Below, piece after piece: positions 55,252 to 63,981 of a DNA stretch of 64,000 nucleotides. The stretch is from the NCBI RefSeq assembly GCF_001650725.1, contig NZ_LXVX01000008.1, forward strand, positions 47,454 to 111,453, read 5' to 3'. The DNA comes from Sphingobium sp. TCM1 (lineage in GTDB: Bacteria; Pseudomonadota; Alphaproteobacteria; Sphingomonadales; Sphingomonadaceae). Position 1 is the first letter of the stretch, and every line of letters starts with the position of its first letter. The position numbers and the translations under genes are program-made. The notes under the pieces were generated by a model that saw only the letters and a list, made by a program, of their open reading frames with translations, made no database searches and was not told where the DNA came from.

Positions 55252-56036
55252 TGCAGGATACGGACGGGCCAGATTGGCGGACCGGTGACCGTTTTGCTAG
55301 AAAGGGCAAGTCGTTGCCCCCAGACTTAATCGCAATTGAGGGAGGGCTTGCGGCGGCAGGGCGCGATATGTTGCGCGAACTGCATCTGCTGGTGATTGAT
55401 CCCCGCTCATTGACGCGCGATTGCCTGATGGCAGCGCTCCAGGACACGCCGGAGATACGTTCCGTCGCAGCGGTTGGCAGCGTGTGGGAGGCAGCCACCA
55501 TCCTGTCTGAACGGCGGTTGTTCAACGCCGTCCTCCTCAATTTGGCCTCGGACGCATTCGACCAGGCTATCCTTGCCAAAATGATCGGTCCTTTGCAGAT
55601 CGCCGCGCCGAATGGGCGAATTCTCCTGCTGACTACTCATACCGACATGGAGCATGCGTCGGCTGCAATGCGTCTGGGCGTTGACGGTTATCTAAACAGC
55701 GAGATGTCGTTCGAACTGACCAAGGATGCCATTTGCATTGTTGGACGCGGGTGCATCATCTACCCGCGGTCCGTGCTTTCGGGGCCACCGTTGCAAGCCA
55801 ACTTCCTGTCTGCCGCCGGCTTGCTCAGTAATGACGAACGTTTGACCCAACGGCAGCGCCAAGTGCTTGAAGGCGTTGCTCGTGGTATGACCAATCGGGA
55901 GATTGCTGTCCGGCTCACGATCAGTGAGAGGACGGTAAAGGCTCATGTAAAGGAACTGATGCGTCGGCTCGGTGCGACTAACCGCACACAAGTTGTCGCT
56001 ATCGCCAGCAACCTGCTCCAAGCCGACATTAGATGA
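55251..56036 (+). CDS. LuxR-type regulator with pseudo-receiver domain
   Basis: The protein is about 261 residues. After a 40-residue N-terminal extension, a receiver-like domain begins LHLLVIDPRSLTRDCLMAAL. The phosphoacceptor position reads LLNL (Asn97 instead of Asp), and the conserved Lys is lost (GYLNSEMS). It therefore should not be phosphorylated in the normal way. The LuxR HTH is intact (LTQRQRQVLEGVARGMTNRE, VKAHVKELMRRLGATNRTQ). The frame is open upstream to 54942; ATG 55251, with GGAA upstream, is preferred. A role in EPS gene control is inferred from location. Confidence 0.88.
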   Translation: MQDTDGPDWRTGDRFARKGKSLPPDLIAIEGGLAAAGRDMLRELHLLVIDPRSLTRDCLMAALQDTPEIRSVAAVGSVWEAATILSERRLFNAVLLNLASDAFDQAILAKMIGPLQIAAPNGRILLLTTHTDMEHASAAMRLGVDGYLNSEMSFELTKDAICIVGRGCIIYPRSVLSGPPLQANFLSAAGLLSNDERLTQRQRQVLEGVARGMTNREIAVRLTISERTVKAHVKELMRRLGATNRTQVVAIASNLLQADIR

Positions 56037-56113
56037 TTTTGGATCATCATGAGGTGTGGGGAAATAGTATACAGATTTTATTATTGAAAAGATTTGAAGA
56101 TAAAAATGCAATT

Positions 56114-56132
56114 GATAATGATAATCATATTC
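56114..56132. promoter_or_regulatory. Fur-box-like site in an AT-rich island
   Basis: GATAATGATAATCATATTC matches the classical 19-bp Fur box at 17 of 19 positions, including the first 15. It is also a near-perfect 7-1-7 dyad (TGATAAT-G-ATAATCA). It sits in the AT-rich interval 56040-56300, about 190 bases before the Crp/Fnr-type gene. Iron control of that gene is a reasonable inference, though alphaproteobacterial Fur proteins vary in specificity. Confidence 0.5.
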
Positions 56133-56320
56133 TTATAAATGTTGAAATCAGTCAACCGTGAGAGTGCTATAATGTGTTAATGAGAAATTTTTGCTGATGG
56201 ATACTGTCTGCGATTTCCATGGTAATTAATGCAACGAATGCCATGGTTACTTTTTAGATATTTTGTATTAAAAGTTCAAAACGGGTCGAGGCGTTCTAAG
56301 TCACGTCCGTGGAGGCTGTG

Positions 56321-57115
56321 GTGCTAAAAGGGTATGCCAGTAAGATCGGCCGGAAACTTGGCCTGTCTTCCGAAGAGGCGCTGGCGCTGGCGGAAGTCGC
56401 ATGTCGACAGTTGCGCCAACTGAAACCACGTCAGGACATTTATGCGGATGGCGATCCGGCCTCATGCGTGCGGATCATCCTCGATGGATGGGCATGTCGT
56501 TATCATCAGTTCGAAAATGGAACGCGGCAAATTGTCCAGATCCTGATGCCCGGAGATATTTTCGGGCATGACGTCGCCCAGGTTCATCAGGATCACTCCG
56601 CCTGCTCGCTGTCTCCGCTCGCATTCGCCCAACTGTCCCATGCCGATTTTGCGGTCATGACGGCACAGGTGCCGGGCATCGAACGTGCGCTGCGATGGGA
56701 TTTGAGCATGACGCTGGCTATCCAGCGCCAGTGGATTTCGACGCTCGGCCGTTTCGGCGCCACGCAAAGGATCGCTCATCTTCTGTGTGAACTATATGTG
56801 CGCGCGTCGGCTCTGGGAACCAGTGGGGTAAAGGGCCGGGTCGATTGTCCGATGGCGCAACGAGACATCGCCGATTGCACGGGGCTGAGCTTGGTACAGG
56901 TCAATCGCAGCATCAATCTGCTCCGAGCGACCGGGTTGCTTTACTGGCGTCACCGCACGCTCGAAATTACCGATCTCGAAGCGCTGGCGAAGATGGGGAT
57001 GTTCAATCCCCATTATCTTGGACATGTCGACGGTCTGCCGATGCGGTCCGGTAATGATTGTGGCAGAAGTGCTCGTGCGATGCATGGGATAGATACTCTT
57101 CCGCTGTTCCGATAA
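56321..57115 (+). CDS. Crp/Fnr-family transcriptional regulator
   Basis: The protein is about 264 residues. The N-terminal cyclic-nucleotide-binding beta-roll (DGDPASCVRIILDGWACRY, MPGDIFGHDV) lacks the Cys cluster of FNR. A dimerisation helix and a C-terminal winged helix follow (MAQRDIADCTGLSLVQVNRS). It resembles the sphingomonad/rhizobial Crp-Fnr group without a known ligand. Of several in-frame GTG codons, 56321 has GGAGG at a normal distance; 56309 is the longest option. It is preceded by the AT-rich island with the Fur-box-like site. Confidence 0.9.
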   Translation: MLKGYASKIGRKLGLSSEEALALAEVACRQLRQLKPRQDIYADGDPASCVRIILDGWACRYHQFENGTRQIVQILMPGDIFGHDVAQVHQDHSACSLSPLAFAQLSHADFAVMTAQVPGIERALRWDLSMTLAIQRQWISTLGRFGATQRIAHLLCELYVRASALGTSGVKGRVDCPMAQRDIADCTGLSLVQVNRSINLLRATGLLYWRHRTLEITDLEALAKMGMFNPHYLGHVDGLPMRSGNDCGRSARAMHGIDTLPLFR

Positions 57116-57228
57116 GCATCCTCCAGGGGATCGTCCATTTCCGCTCCGATGGGTCGACAGCGGATCGGCGAATTGTACGTTCGTGTGACGAGCGCAAAAT
57201 TTCCGTCGCCCCGTCCGATCCGTTCCGC

Positions 57229-58419
57229 TCACTGCATGGACCTGTGGCATTCTGCTGACAAGGGGACACACGGCAAGTCTTCCGGATCGCTTCTCCGGGC
57301 GAGGTGGCCGATGATGTCGAGTAATTGCCGGTTGATCTTTCGCACGTCGAACCTGTCGGTAGCCATGCGATACGACGCTTCGCCCATTCGGGTTGCCAGC
57401 GAAGGATCATGGCAGAAACGCATCATCGCGTTGGCCAGATCCTGAACATCGCGCGCGCGCACCAGAAAGCCGTTTCTGCCGACCTCCACGGTGTCGCGAC
57501 AGCCTGGAACATCGGTTGTGATGATCGCACGGCCCGTCGCCATTGCCTCGATCACTGTCCGGGGGAGGCCCTCCCGGTAGCTGGGCAGGACGCAGGTCGT
57601 GCATTGCGCGTAGAAGGGGCGAACGTCGCGCGTGCTGCCCAGATATTCGACATTACCCATGCTGACCCAGCTTTCGATTTGGGCAGGCGATATTGCGGCC
57701 GGATTGGAGTCGAACGGGCCGAGCAACTGGAATCGCGCGCCGGGGAAGCTGGCGCGTACGATTGCGGCTGCTGCGACGAATTCGCCTATGCCCTTGTCGG
57801 CCAGCAATCGCGCGACGAGCAGGAAGACAGGCATTCCGTTGGCCAAGGGGCGTCGGGCGAACCGCTGCAAATCAACGCCGGACCCGGGAACCAGCGTCAC
57901 CAAGGATCGATCGTCGATCATCCGACGCCGCAACAGTTCATCGGCATCGTCGCGATTGAAGACGAGGATGTCCTGCGCCCGGCGCAATGCCGCCCGGTTG
58001 AGACGGGCCGTCAGCCATTGCAGCCATCCGCTGCTGCCGGTTTCGCCGAACACATAGCCCAGACCCGTCATCATCGCGACGAAGCGGGGAGCGTGGAAGA
58101 AGCGCAAAGCTAGTCCAGCGTAAACGATCGGCTTTAGCGTGTAAGCAAGAACGACCTTTGGGCGTTCGCGTCGGAGGAGGCGGATATAGGAGAAGAGCGT
58201 CCGCAGGTCGTGCAGCGGATTCTGCCCGGTCCGGCGCATCGGAACAACCCGGAATTCGGCGCCCAGCGCAAGGATTTCCTGGATGACCACTGGGTTCGTA
58301 TCGGGCGCGCAGGCGATGACGCGGTATCCGGTGCTGACCAGTTGCGCGATCAGCGGCCCGCGGAAATTGGTGAGCGAAACCGACAGGCTCCCCGCGATGA
58401 CGATCAGGGGGCGCTGCAT
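57229..58419 (-). CDS. PglA-like GT4 glycosyltransferase
   Basis: This 396-residue GT-B enzyme has SLSVSLTNFRGPLIAQL, MTGLGYVFGE, FLLVARLLADKGIGEFVAAA, VEYLGSTRDVRPFYAQC, and SYREGLPRTVIEAMATG. It is clearly a paralogue of the N-terminal half of the fusion protein at 46208-47968 (shared VPGSG-D, KGI-EFVAAA and EGLPRT-LEAMA-GR segments). GGAGG before ATG 58419. It overlaps the upstream FAD enzyme gene by 16 bases. Confidence 0.93.
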   Translation of the reverse strand: MQRPLIVIAGSLSVSLTNFRGPLIAQLVSTGYRVIACAPDTNPVVIQEILALGAEFRVVPMRRTGQNPLHDLRTLFSYIRLLRRERPKVVLAYTLKPIVYAGLALRFFHAPRFVAMMTGLGYVFGETGSSGWLQWLTARLNRAALRRAQDILVFNRDDADELLRRRMIDDRSLVTLVPGSGVDLQRFARRPLANGMPVFLLVARLLADKGIGEFVAAAAIVRASFPGARFQLLGPFDSNPAAISPAQIESWVSMGNVEYLGSTRDVRPFYAQCTTCVLPSYREGLPRTVIEAMATGRAIITTDVPGCRDTVEVGRNGFLVRARDVQDLANAMMRFCHDPSLATRMGEASYRMATDRFDVRKINRQLLDIIGHLARRSDPEDLPCVPLSAECHRSMQ

Positions 58420-59876
58420 GTGACCTCCGATCGCATCAGCGTCGCAGCCTCATTGCTTGCCGCATAGCTGCGGGTGGGGTCGGCGCGCGCATCGAAGGTC
58501 CTGCGGTTGCCAGCCAAAATCGCGTCCGCCGCGCAAACCCCTGCAAAGCTCGCCCAGTCGGTTCCCGGTCGATTGACGTGAAACAGGCTCGGATACAGGG
58601 GCAGCCGCTGGTAGAAGGCACCGTGTCGGCGGTCCTGTGCCTCGCGCCAGCTGGCGGCGGCGTTGCATCGGGTCAGGCGATGAATCCGCGTGTCGATGAG
58701 ATGATCGGGCCGGATCAACCGGTTGGAGCGGCATTCGTCGATGGCGAGCGTGATCCAATCCCCATCGGAACGGCCATGTCTCGGATCATCCTCGTCAAGG
58801 AAGAACTCAACGCACAGTGCGGTCATCCCGGGCGGCACCATGTCTCCGCCGAAAGCCGCATAATTGGTGATCCGGCCGGCCTGCACCATCGGGTCATTCA
58901 CTTCCAACCAGGCATGGGGAAAGCGGGGCGGCTCATCGAGGAACAGATAGACCATGACCACACAGCGGGTTGGATCGGCGCGTCCGTGTTCATCGCCGGG
59001 CACCAGCAGTGACTGGAGCGCGTCGGGCGCCAAGCTGGAAATGACGGTACCGACATGGCACCGTATCGCATCGCCGCGATGGCGCAAAGTCACCGAAAAG
59101 GACTGATCCGCGTCCGGCGCCAGCGCTACGACTTCCGTCTCCAGACGGATTTCGCCGCCGCCCTGCCTTACCCGCCGGGCCAGTTGGTCGGTCAACTGTC
59201 CTGTGCCGAGCGCAGGATGGCGCCAGCTGGACTGGCGGCCGACACCGCCTCGCGCGGCCAGCCTAAGTCCCTGCGCTACCGCCGCGAAACTGTGCGATCC
59301 GCCCCGTTCGCCGTCCGCCAGCTCTTCGGGAACCGGCATGTCGCGCCACGGGCGACCGCGAAACTTCTCCCAATAGCCCTGCGCCAGTACCTGTGCAAAG
59401 CGACGCCCCGTGCGCTGATGCCAGAAACGTTCATAGCTGTCGGGCCTGCGCATCGCTCCGTCGATCCAGCCGCGTACCAGATCCCAGCCCCCGCGCATCA
59501 GCAGACCGGGCGGCATACCGCGCGTCGGGCCACGAAACTGGCCGGCCAGCTCCAATATCCGTCCGGCGAACAGGCTGCCGATCCGGTGGGAGTAGGGTTT
59601 CAGGGCGTCGCCGAGCAGCCCTGTCCACAGTGCGTCGATCTCGGGAATGCGGGCATAGAGTTCCTTGCGGCCCAGGTCGACCGTGAAGCGGCCGTGACGC
59701 AGGGATCGCATCAGGCCGCCGACATGCGGGGATCGCTCGACGATCAGTGGCCGTCGTCCGGCCGAGACGAGGCGGTCGGCTGCGGTGAGGCCGGAGGGAC
59801 CGGCGCCGATGATCAAAATGTCCGTCCGATGGATAGACTCCGCATCGGCTCGACATCGCGAAACTGAGCTGGACAC
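58404..59876 (-). CDS. FAD/NAD(P)-dependent oxidoreductase (amine-oxidase/UDP-galactopyranose-mutase-like fold)
   Basis: This protein of about 490 residues has an N-terminal dinucleotide motif DILIIGAGPSGLTAADRL, VERSPHVGGLMRSL, and C-terminal AAFGGDMVPPGMTALCVEFF. The layout is that of flavoproteins such as protoporphyrinogen oxidase and UGM. Similar proteins often lie in polysaccharide loci, but the reaction is not known. GTG 59876 follows AAGGAAGG and is preferred over GTG 59894. It overlaps the GT gene downstream. Confidence 0.85.
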   Translation of the reverse strand: MSSSVSRCRADAESIHRTDILIIGAGPSGLTAADRLVSAGRRPLIVERSPHVGGLMRSLRHGRFTVDLGRKELYARIPEIDALWTGLLGDALKPYSHRIGSLFAGRILELAGQFRGPTRGMPPGLLMRGGWDLVRGWIDGAMRRPDSYERFWHQRTGRRFAQVLAQGYWEKFRGRPWRDMPVPEELADGERGGSHSFAAVAQGLRLAARGGVGRQSSWRHPALGTGQLTDQLARRVRQGGGEIRLETEVVALAPDADQSFSVTLRHRGDAIRCHVGTVISSLAPDALQSLLVPGDEHGRADPTRCVVMVYLFLDEPPRFPHAWLEVNDPMVQAGRITNYAAFGGDMVPPGMTALCVEFFLDEDDPRHGRSDGDWITLAIDECRSNRLIRPDHLIDTRIHRLTRCNAAASWREAQDRRHGAFYQRLPLYPSLFHVNRPGTDWASFAGVCAADAILAGNRRTFDARADPTRSYAASNEAATLMRSEVTCSAP

Positions 59877-60067
59877 GTGCCTTCCTTCGATCACTTTGGT
59901 AGGAAGCTGATGCAGGCGCCGGGTCGGGGCAATGTCGATTGCGGGCCGGTTGCCTTAGCCCAAAATCGGTACGTCGGATGCGCTTGGGCGCGCCGTTATG
60001 TCAACGAGGCATGGCGGCTCGGTGCGGGTAGATTGAGTTCGGTTCCCTCTATCCCTGGAGCGCGCGA

Positions 60068-61078
60068 TTGTCTGCTGAAGGATGCCTTCCAGCGCTGGTC
60101 ATCTCCCTCGACCTTGAACAGGCCTGGGGCAGCGAGCCGCAACGGATCGGCCCGGCCGAACTGGCGGCCTATCATGGTGCCCGTCGCGCGATTCCGCGCA
60201 TCCTCGACCTGGTGGCGGAGCGGAATGTCGCGCTCACATGGGCGACGGTTGGCCTGTTGTTCTTCGATGAGAGGGACGAGATGCTGAGCCAACTGCCTGC
60301 CCAGCGGCCCAGCTATGCCGATCCGGCCCTTTCCGCCTATGCCCGTTTGAACGATGTCGGTCGTAACGAGCGGGAAGACCCGCTTCATTTCGGTCGGTCG
60401 CTGTTGCGGCGGATCGGGGCCTATCCTCGGCAGGAGATAGCGGGCCACAGCTTCTCGCATTATTACGCCCTTGAAGACGGTAATGACCCGGAATCTTTCG
60501 CCGCGGACCTCGCAGCGGCTTCCAAAGCGGCGGCCTCGCTGGGCGTAGAGTTGAAAAGCCTCGTCTTTCCGCGCAATCAGGTGAAGGAAGCCTATCTGCC
60601 GCTTTGCCGATCTGCAGGATATGAGAGCTTCAGGGGAACGCAGCAGGGGGGCTCCCATGACGGTCGTCCGCGACGGGGGGACCATCTGCGCCATCGCGCC
60701 GCCCGGTTGGCGGAAACTTATCTGCCGCTGACACCTAACGCGCCCGGTCGTCCGGTCGTGACGGCGGGGTTGGTGAACATCGCCGCCTCTCACTTCTTGC
60801 GCCCGGCGCAGATCCGGCTGACCGCGCTCGACCAGCTCCAGCGCATCCGGATCAGGGGCCGTATGCGGTGTGCCGCGCAGCGACGCGGAATATGCCATAT
60901 CTGGTGGCATCCCCAGAATTTCGGGCAGGATATTGACCAGAACCTGCACATGTTGGGCGCAATCCTGGACGATTATCGAAGGATGGCCGATGATTTTGGC
61001 ATGACCAGCGTGACGATGGCCGAACTGGCTTCCTCCTGCCGACGGGAAAGGTCCGACGCTGCGGGCTTGGCTGCGTGA
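60068..61078 (+). CDS. Polysaccharide deacetylase-like (NodB fold) protein
   Basis: The protein has 336 residues. LVISLDLEQAWGSE carries the first-motif Asp, followed by NVALTWATVGLLFFDE. EIAGHSFSHYY supplies the H-x3-H metal ligands, and LVFPRNQVKE the later motif. This is the NodB-homology fold of de-N-acetylases, in the branch with D-x-E-xx-WG instead of TFDDG. The start is TTG 60068, the only good one, with GGAG seven bases before it. It is coupled to the dehydrogenase gene (TGATG). Confidence 0.85.
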   Translation: MSAEGCLPALVISLDLEQAWGSEPQRIGPAELAAYHGARRAIPRILDLVAERNVALTWATVGLLFFDERDEMLSQLPAQRPSYADPALSAYARLNDVGRNEREDPLHFGRSLLRRIGAYPRQEIAGHSFSHYYALEDGNDPESFAADLAAASKAAASLGVELKSLVFPRNQVKEAYLPLCRSAGYESFRGTQQGGSHDGRPRRGDHLRHRAARLAETYLPLTPNAPGRPVVTAGLVNIAASHFLRPAQIRLTALDQLQRIRIRGRMRCAAQRRGICHIWWHPQNFGQDIDQNLHMLGAILDDYRRMADDFGMTSVTMAELASSCRRERSDAAGLAA

Positions 61079-62370
61079 TGCCTATGAACGGGCAGGAGCG
61101 GATCGCGGTCATTGGCCTTGGCTATGTCGGACTACCATTGGCCATTGCCTTTGCCGGCGCGGGCCTGCCGGTCATCGGTTTCGACATAGATCACCGGCGC
61201 GTCGCGGCGCTGCGCGACGGCCATGACTGGACGGGAGAGATTGGCGTCGAAGCGTTGCGGACAACCGGGCTAGTGCTGACCGACCGCCCGGACGATCTTG
61301 CCGACGTGACGTTCTGGATCGTCACGGTGCCGACGCCTGTGGACGCCAATCATTGCCCCGACCTTGGTGCGCTGCGCGCGGCCTGCGAGACCGTCGGGGC
61401 GCATATGCGGCCTGGTGCGGCGGTCGTCATCGAATCCACCGTCTATCCGGGGACGACCGAGGATGTCTGCGGTCCGCTGCTCGAGCAGGCGTCGGGGTTG
61501 GCGCGCGGCGTTGACTTCGTCCTTGGTTATAGTCCCGAACGGATCAATCCCGGCGATACGAAGCATGGGATCGCGGATGTCGTGAAAATCGTCGCAGGCC
61601 AGAACATGGCGACGCTGGACCGAGTGGCCGCCATATATGGCCGCATCGTTCCCGCCGGTCTGCACCGCGCTCCCTCCATCGCCGTCGCCGAAACCGCGAA
61701 GGTGATCGAGAATACCCAGCGCGATCTCAACATCGCGTTGATGAACGAGGTGGCGAAGGTCTGCCATCTGCTCGACATCCGCACCAGCGACGTTCTGGCC
61801 GCCGCCGGGACCAAGTGGAATTTCCTGAAATTCCATCCCGGCCTGGTCGGCGGGCACTGCATCGGTGTCGATCCCTATTATCTCACCGCAAGGGCACAGC
61901 AACTCGGCTATCATCCGGAGGTCATTCTCGCGGGCCGCCGGATCAATGCCGGCATGGGTGCCTATGTCGCCGGGCAGGTGGTTCGCACCCTGGCGATCAG
62001 CGGCGTCGCGCTAGCGCGCGGGTCGGTGGGGATACTCGGGCTGACATTCAAGGAAAATGTGCCGGACCTTCGCAACTCGGCCATGGTCGACATGGTACGG
62101 ACCCTGCGGGACTATGGGCTGAATGTGTTGCTGCACGATCCGATCGCGGACGAAGCCGATGTTGGTCGGCTTTTCGGCGCCGGAACCACGCCCTTGACCA
62201 TGTTTGCCGGACTGGACGCGCTGGTTCTGGCGGTGCCGCATCGCGTCTATGACCAGCTGTCGTCCGAAAATCTCCGCGACATGCTTAATCCCGCAGGGAT
62301 GTTCGCGGATGTCAGGAGCCGCTTCGATTCGCGGTTGTTCCCGTCCCCGATCCACTATTGGTCCTTGTAA
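61078..62370 (+). CDS. UDP-N-acetylglucosamine 6-dehydrogenase-like (TviB/WbpA family)
   Basis: This nucleotide-sugar dehydrogenase of about 430 residues has an N-terminal IAVIGLGYVGLPLAIAFAGA, VIESTVYPGTTEDVC, SPERINPGD, the catalytic Cys near residue 260 in HPGLVGGHCIGVDPYYL, and the C-terminal GLTFKENVPDLRNSAMVDMV. The ESTVYPGTTE and NPGD pattern matches the TviB/WecC branch acting on UDP-HexNAc, not UDP-glucose. It makes a uronic acid for the glycan. Its 3' end overlaps the convergent DUF2306 gene by 59 bp. Confidence 0.93.
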   Translation: MPMNGQERIAVIGLGYVGLPLAIAFAGAGLPVIGFDIDHRRVAALRDGHDWTGEIGVEALRTTGLVLTDRPDDLADVTFWIVTVPTPVDANHCPDLGALRAACETVGAHMRPGAAVVIESTVYPGTTEDVCGPLLEQASGLARGVDFVLGYSPERINPGDTKHGIADVVKIVAGQNMATLDRVAAIYGRIVPAGLHRAPSIAVAETAKVIENTQRDLNIALMNEVAKVCHLLDIRTSDVLAAAGTKWNFLKFHPGLVGGHCIGVDPYYLTARAQQLGYHPEVILAGRRINAGMGAYVAGQVVRTLAISGVALARGSVGILGLTFKENVPDLRNSAMVDMVRTLRDYGLNVLLHDPIADEADVGRLFGAGTTPLTMFAGLDALVLAVPHRVYDQLSSENLRDMLNPAGMFADVRSRFDSRLFPSPIHYWSL

Positions 62371-63100
62371 TCGACCATTCTTTCCGTTGGCCCAGCCGCA
62401 GGCTGGACCATTTCGCAGCCGTGAGAAATCTCGACCGAATGATCAGTTCCGCGACGATCAGGTTGGGAATGATCTGGAGGATGCGGACGGGTTCATAGAC
62501 GAGCGGCAGCGGAAAGCCCAGCAACAACAGGAGATGCAACTCCGCGCGGAAGGTCACGTTCGTAAATGTCAGCGCGTAGTTCCGCACCATCCAGCGTCCA
62601 TGGGCATTATGGTCCCGCCGCAGCGCCGCCCGCCAGGCGAGCAGCGCGGTGCCGAACCACAGGATTGAAAGGGTCGCGAACGACAACACTGTCAGCGGTC
62701 CCTCGGTCTCCCGTAGCGCCATCAGAAAGGTGGCCGGAGCAGTCACCAGCACCGCGCTCAGATATATCCGCCCGCCCCAGCGATGCAGCCGGGGCCAGCG
62801 TTCGCGCAAGGCCCTTCGGAAAAGCACCGCGCCTGTCACCAGGATGAAGGGTGCGGTCGACAGATGCAGGAACAGTTTGAACCGGTCATGCTCCAGATGA
62901 TCGACGGCACGGTGCATGATGCGCGGCACATCTATCCAAAGAAAGCGCAGGTTCATGATCGCGACGGCCACGACCGCCACCAGCATCAGCCACCACAACG
63001 CAATCCGGCACCGCTCGATCGTAAGGCGCCTGACCGATGCCCTCGGGGCATCTTCACCGCCCTGCCAGAATTCCTGCGTCGTACCCGAATCGATCTGCAT
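62312..63100 (-). CDS. DUF2306-family membrane protein
   Basis: This protein of about 262 residues has some seven hydrophobic segments (ALWWLMLVAVVAVAIMNL, FILVTGAVLFRRAL, LHRWGGRIYLSAVLVTAPA). The HRWGGR and AHGRWMVRNYALTFT motifs are typical of DUF2306; function unknown. ATG 63100 is chosen for the upstream AGGAAGG; the frame is open to 63139. It is convergent with and overlaps the TviB-like gene. Confidence 0.85.
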   Translation of the reverse strand: MQIDSGTTQEFWQGGEDAPRASVRRLTIERCRIALWWLMLVAVVAVAIMNLRFLWIDVPRIMHRAVDHLEHDRFKLFLHLSTAPFILVTGAVLFRRALRERWPRLHRWGGRIYLSAVLVTAPATFLMALRETEGPLTVLSFATLSILWFGTALLAWRAALRRDHNAHGRWMVRNYALTFTNVTFRAELHLLLLLGFPLPLVYEPVRILQIIPNLIVAELIIRSRFLTAAKWSSLRLGQRKEWSITRTNSGSGTGTTANRSGS

Positions 63101-63341
63101 CGCCACCTTCCTCGATGCGGGAGAGGCTATAGGCTGCACCGGGGGCAGGGCGCTGCATATTCAGGCCGGTACGATGCGCAGAATGGCGATCCCTCACCCG
63201 TTCGGCCTAGTCCCTATGGACTAGCACCGAACCATTCCCGGCGACACTCAAATGCCGCGACCGGGCTCGCATGGAATCAATTATCGGGGACGGGAGGTGG
63301 TGAGGTCTGCTGGATTCCGTTTGTCAGCGACCATCTCGGCA

Positions 63342-63943
63342 TTATCGGGGCAACCATCCGGCATGGAGGACGTGAGTTGTGCTGGCTGGTGTGACCAGCG
63401 TAACCGGCCTGTCGAGTGTGCTTTGCCTTGGACCGTAACCATCGAAGGACCATGGATAAAAACCGTCCACCCATTTGATCCACACCTGGCTGGTTGAATG
63501 GGCGACCATGGCGCCGTCTGGAATGCTATTGGGATCGACAAGGCTGCGGCTTTGGAAGAGTTGCTTGCGGGCGCGATGCATGATGGTGTCGATATCTTTG
63601 ACAGTGAGCCTGTGATCCTCGGCGAGCCCATGGCCCCGCTTCCAGGCGGCAACGAATGCCTTGTGATTTTCGTGTCTGCATTCCTCACAAGGCCGATGCC
63701 CTGCTGCAAGGGCGGTGGCTTCGTCGAGGAAGAATAGTTCGGTATAATAGCTACCGGGCGCCATGATTTCACGCCTCCGGCGGTTGACACTCAAGGCACA
63801 GGTGACCCAGCTTTGGGTTGTCCAACCCTTGCTGCCGTTTGCTTGTTCTCATCATGAAGGCGACCGCGATTCACCATCAGCATGCCGCGCGAGTTATGCG
63901 CCATAATGTTGCCGAGTGGATCGACGCGATTTTGCAGAGGCAT
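63342..63943 (-). pseudogene. Conserved hypothetical protein, frameshifted
   Basis: From ATG 63943 (AGGA upstream) the frame reads PLQNRVDPLGNIMAHNSRG and then GRLHDENKQ. Near 63828-63843 the frame must shift by one base to continue WTTQSWVTCALSVNRRRRE, YYTELFFLDEATALAAGHRP and CEECR, to the stop at 63342. The total of 602 bases is one short of whole codons. I recall the second half as a widespread small protein of unknown function with an Ada-like AGHRPC-x2-C motif. Either a mutation or a sequencing error near the contig end explains it. Confidence 0.7.
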
Positions 63944-63981
63944 GATCTCTATCCTCGGGTTATACCAGCCTTCAGTGAAGC

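Noticed and set aside
59996..60949. 317-codon minus-strand frame opposite the NodB-like gene
   Set aside because: Shadow frame; the plus-strand gene has the H-x3-H motif and translational coupling to the dehydrogenase.
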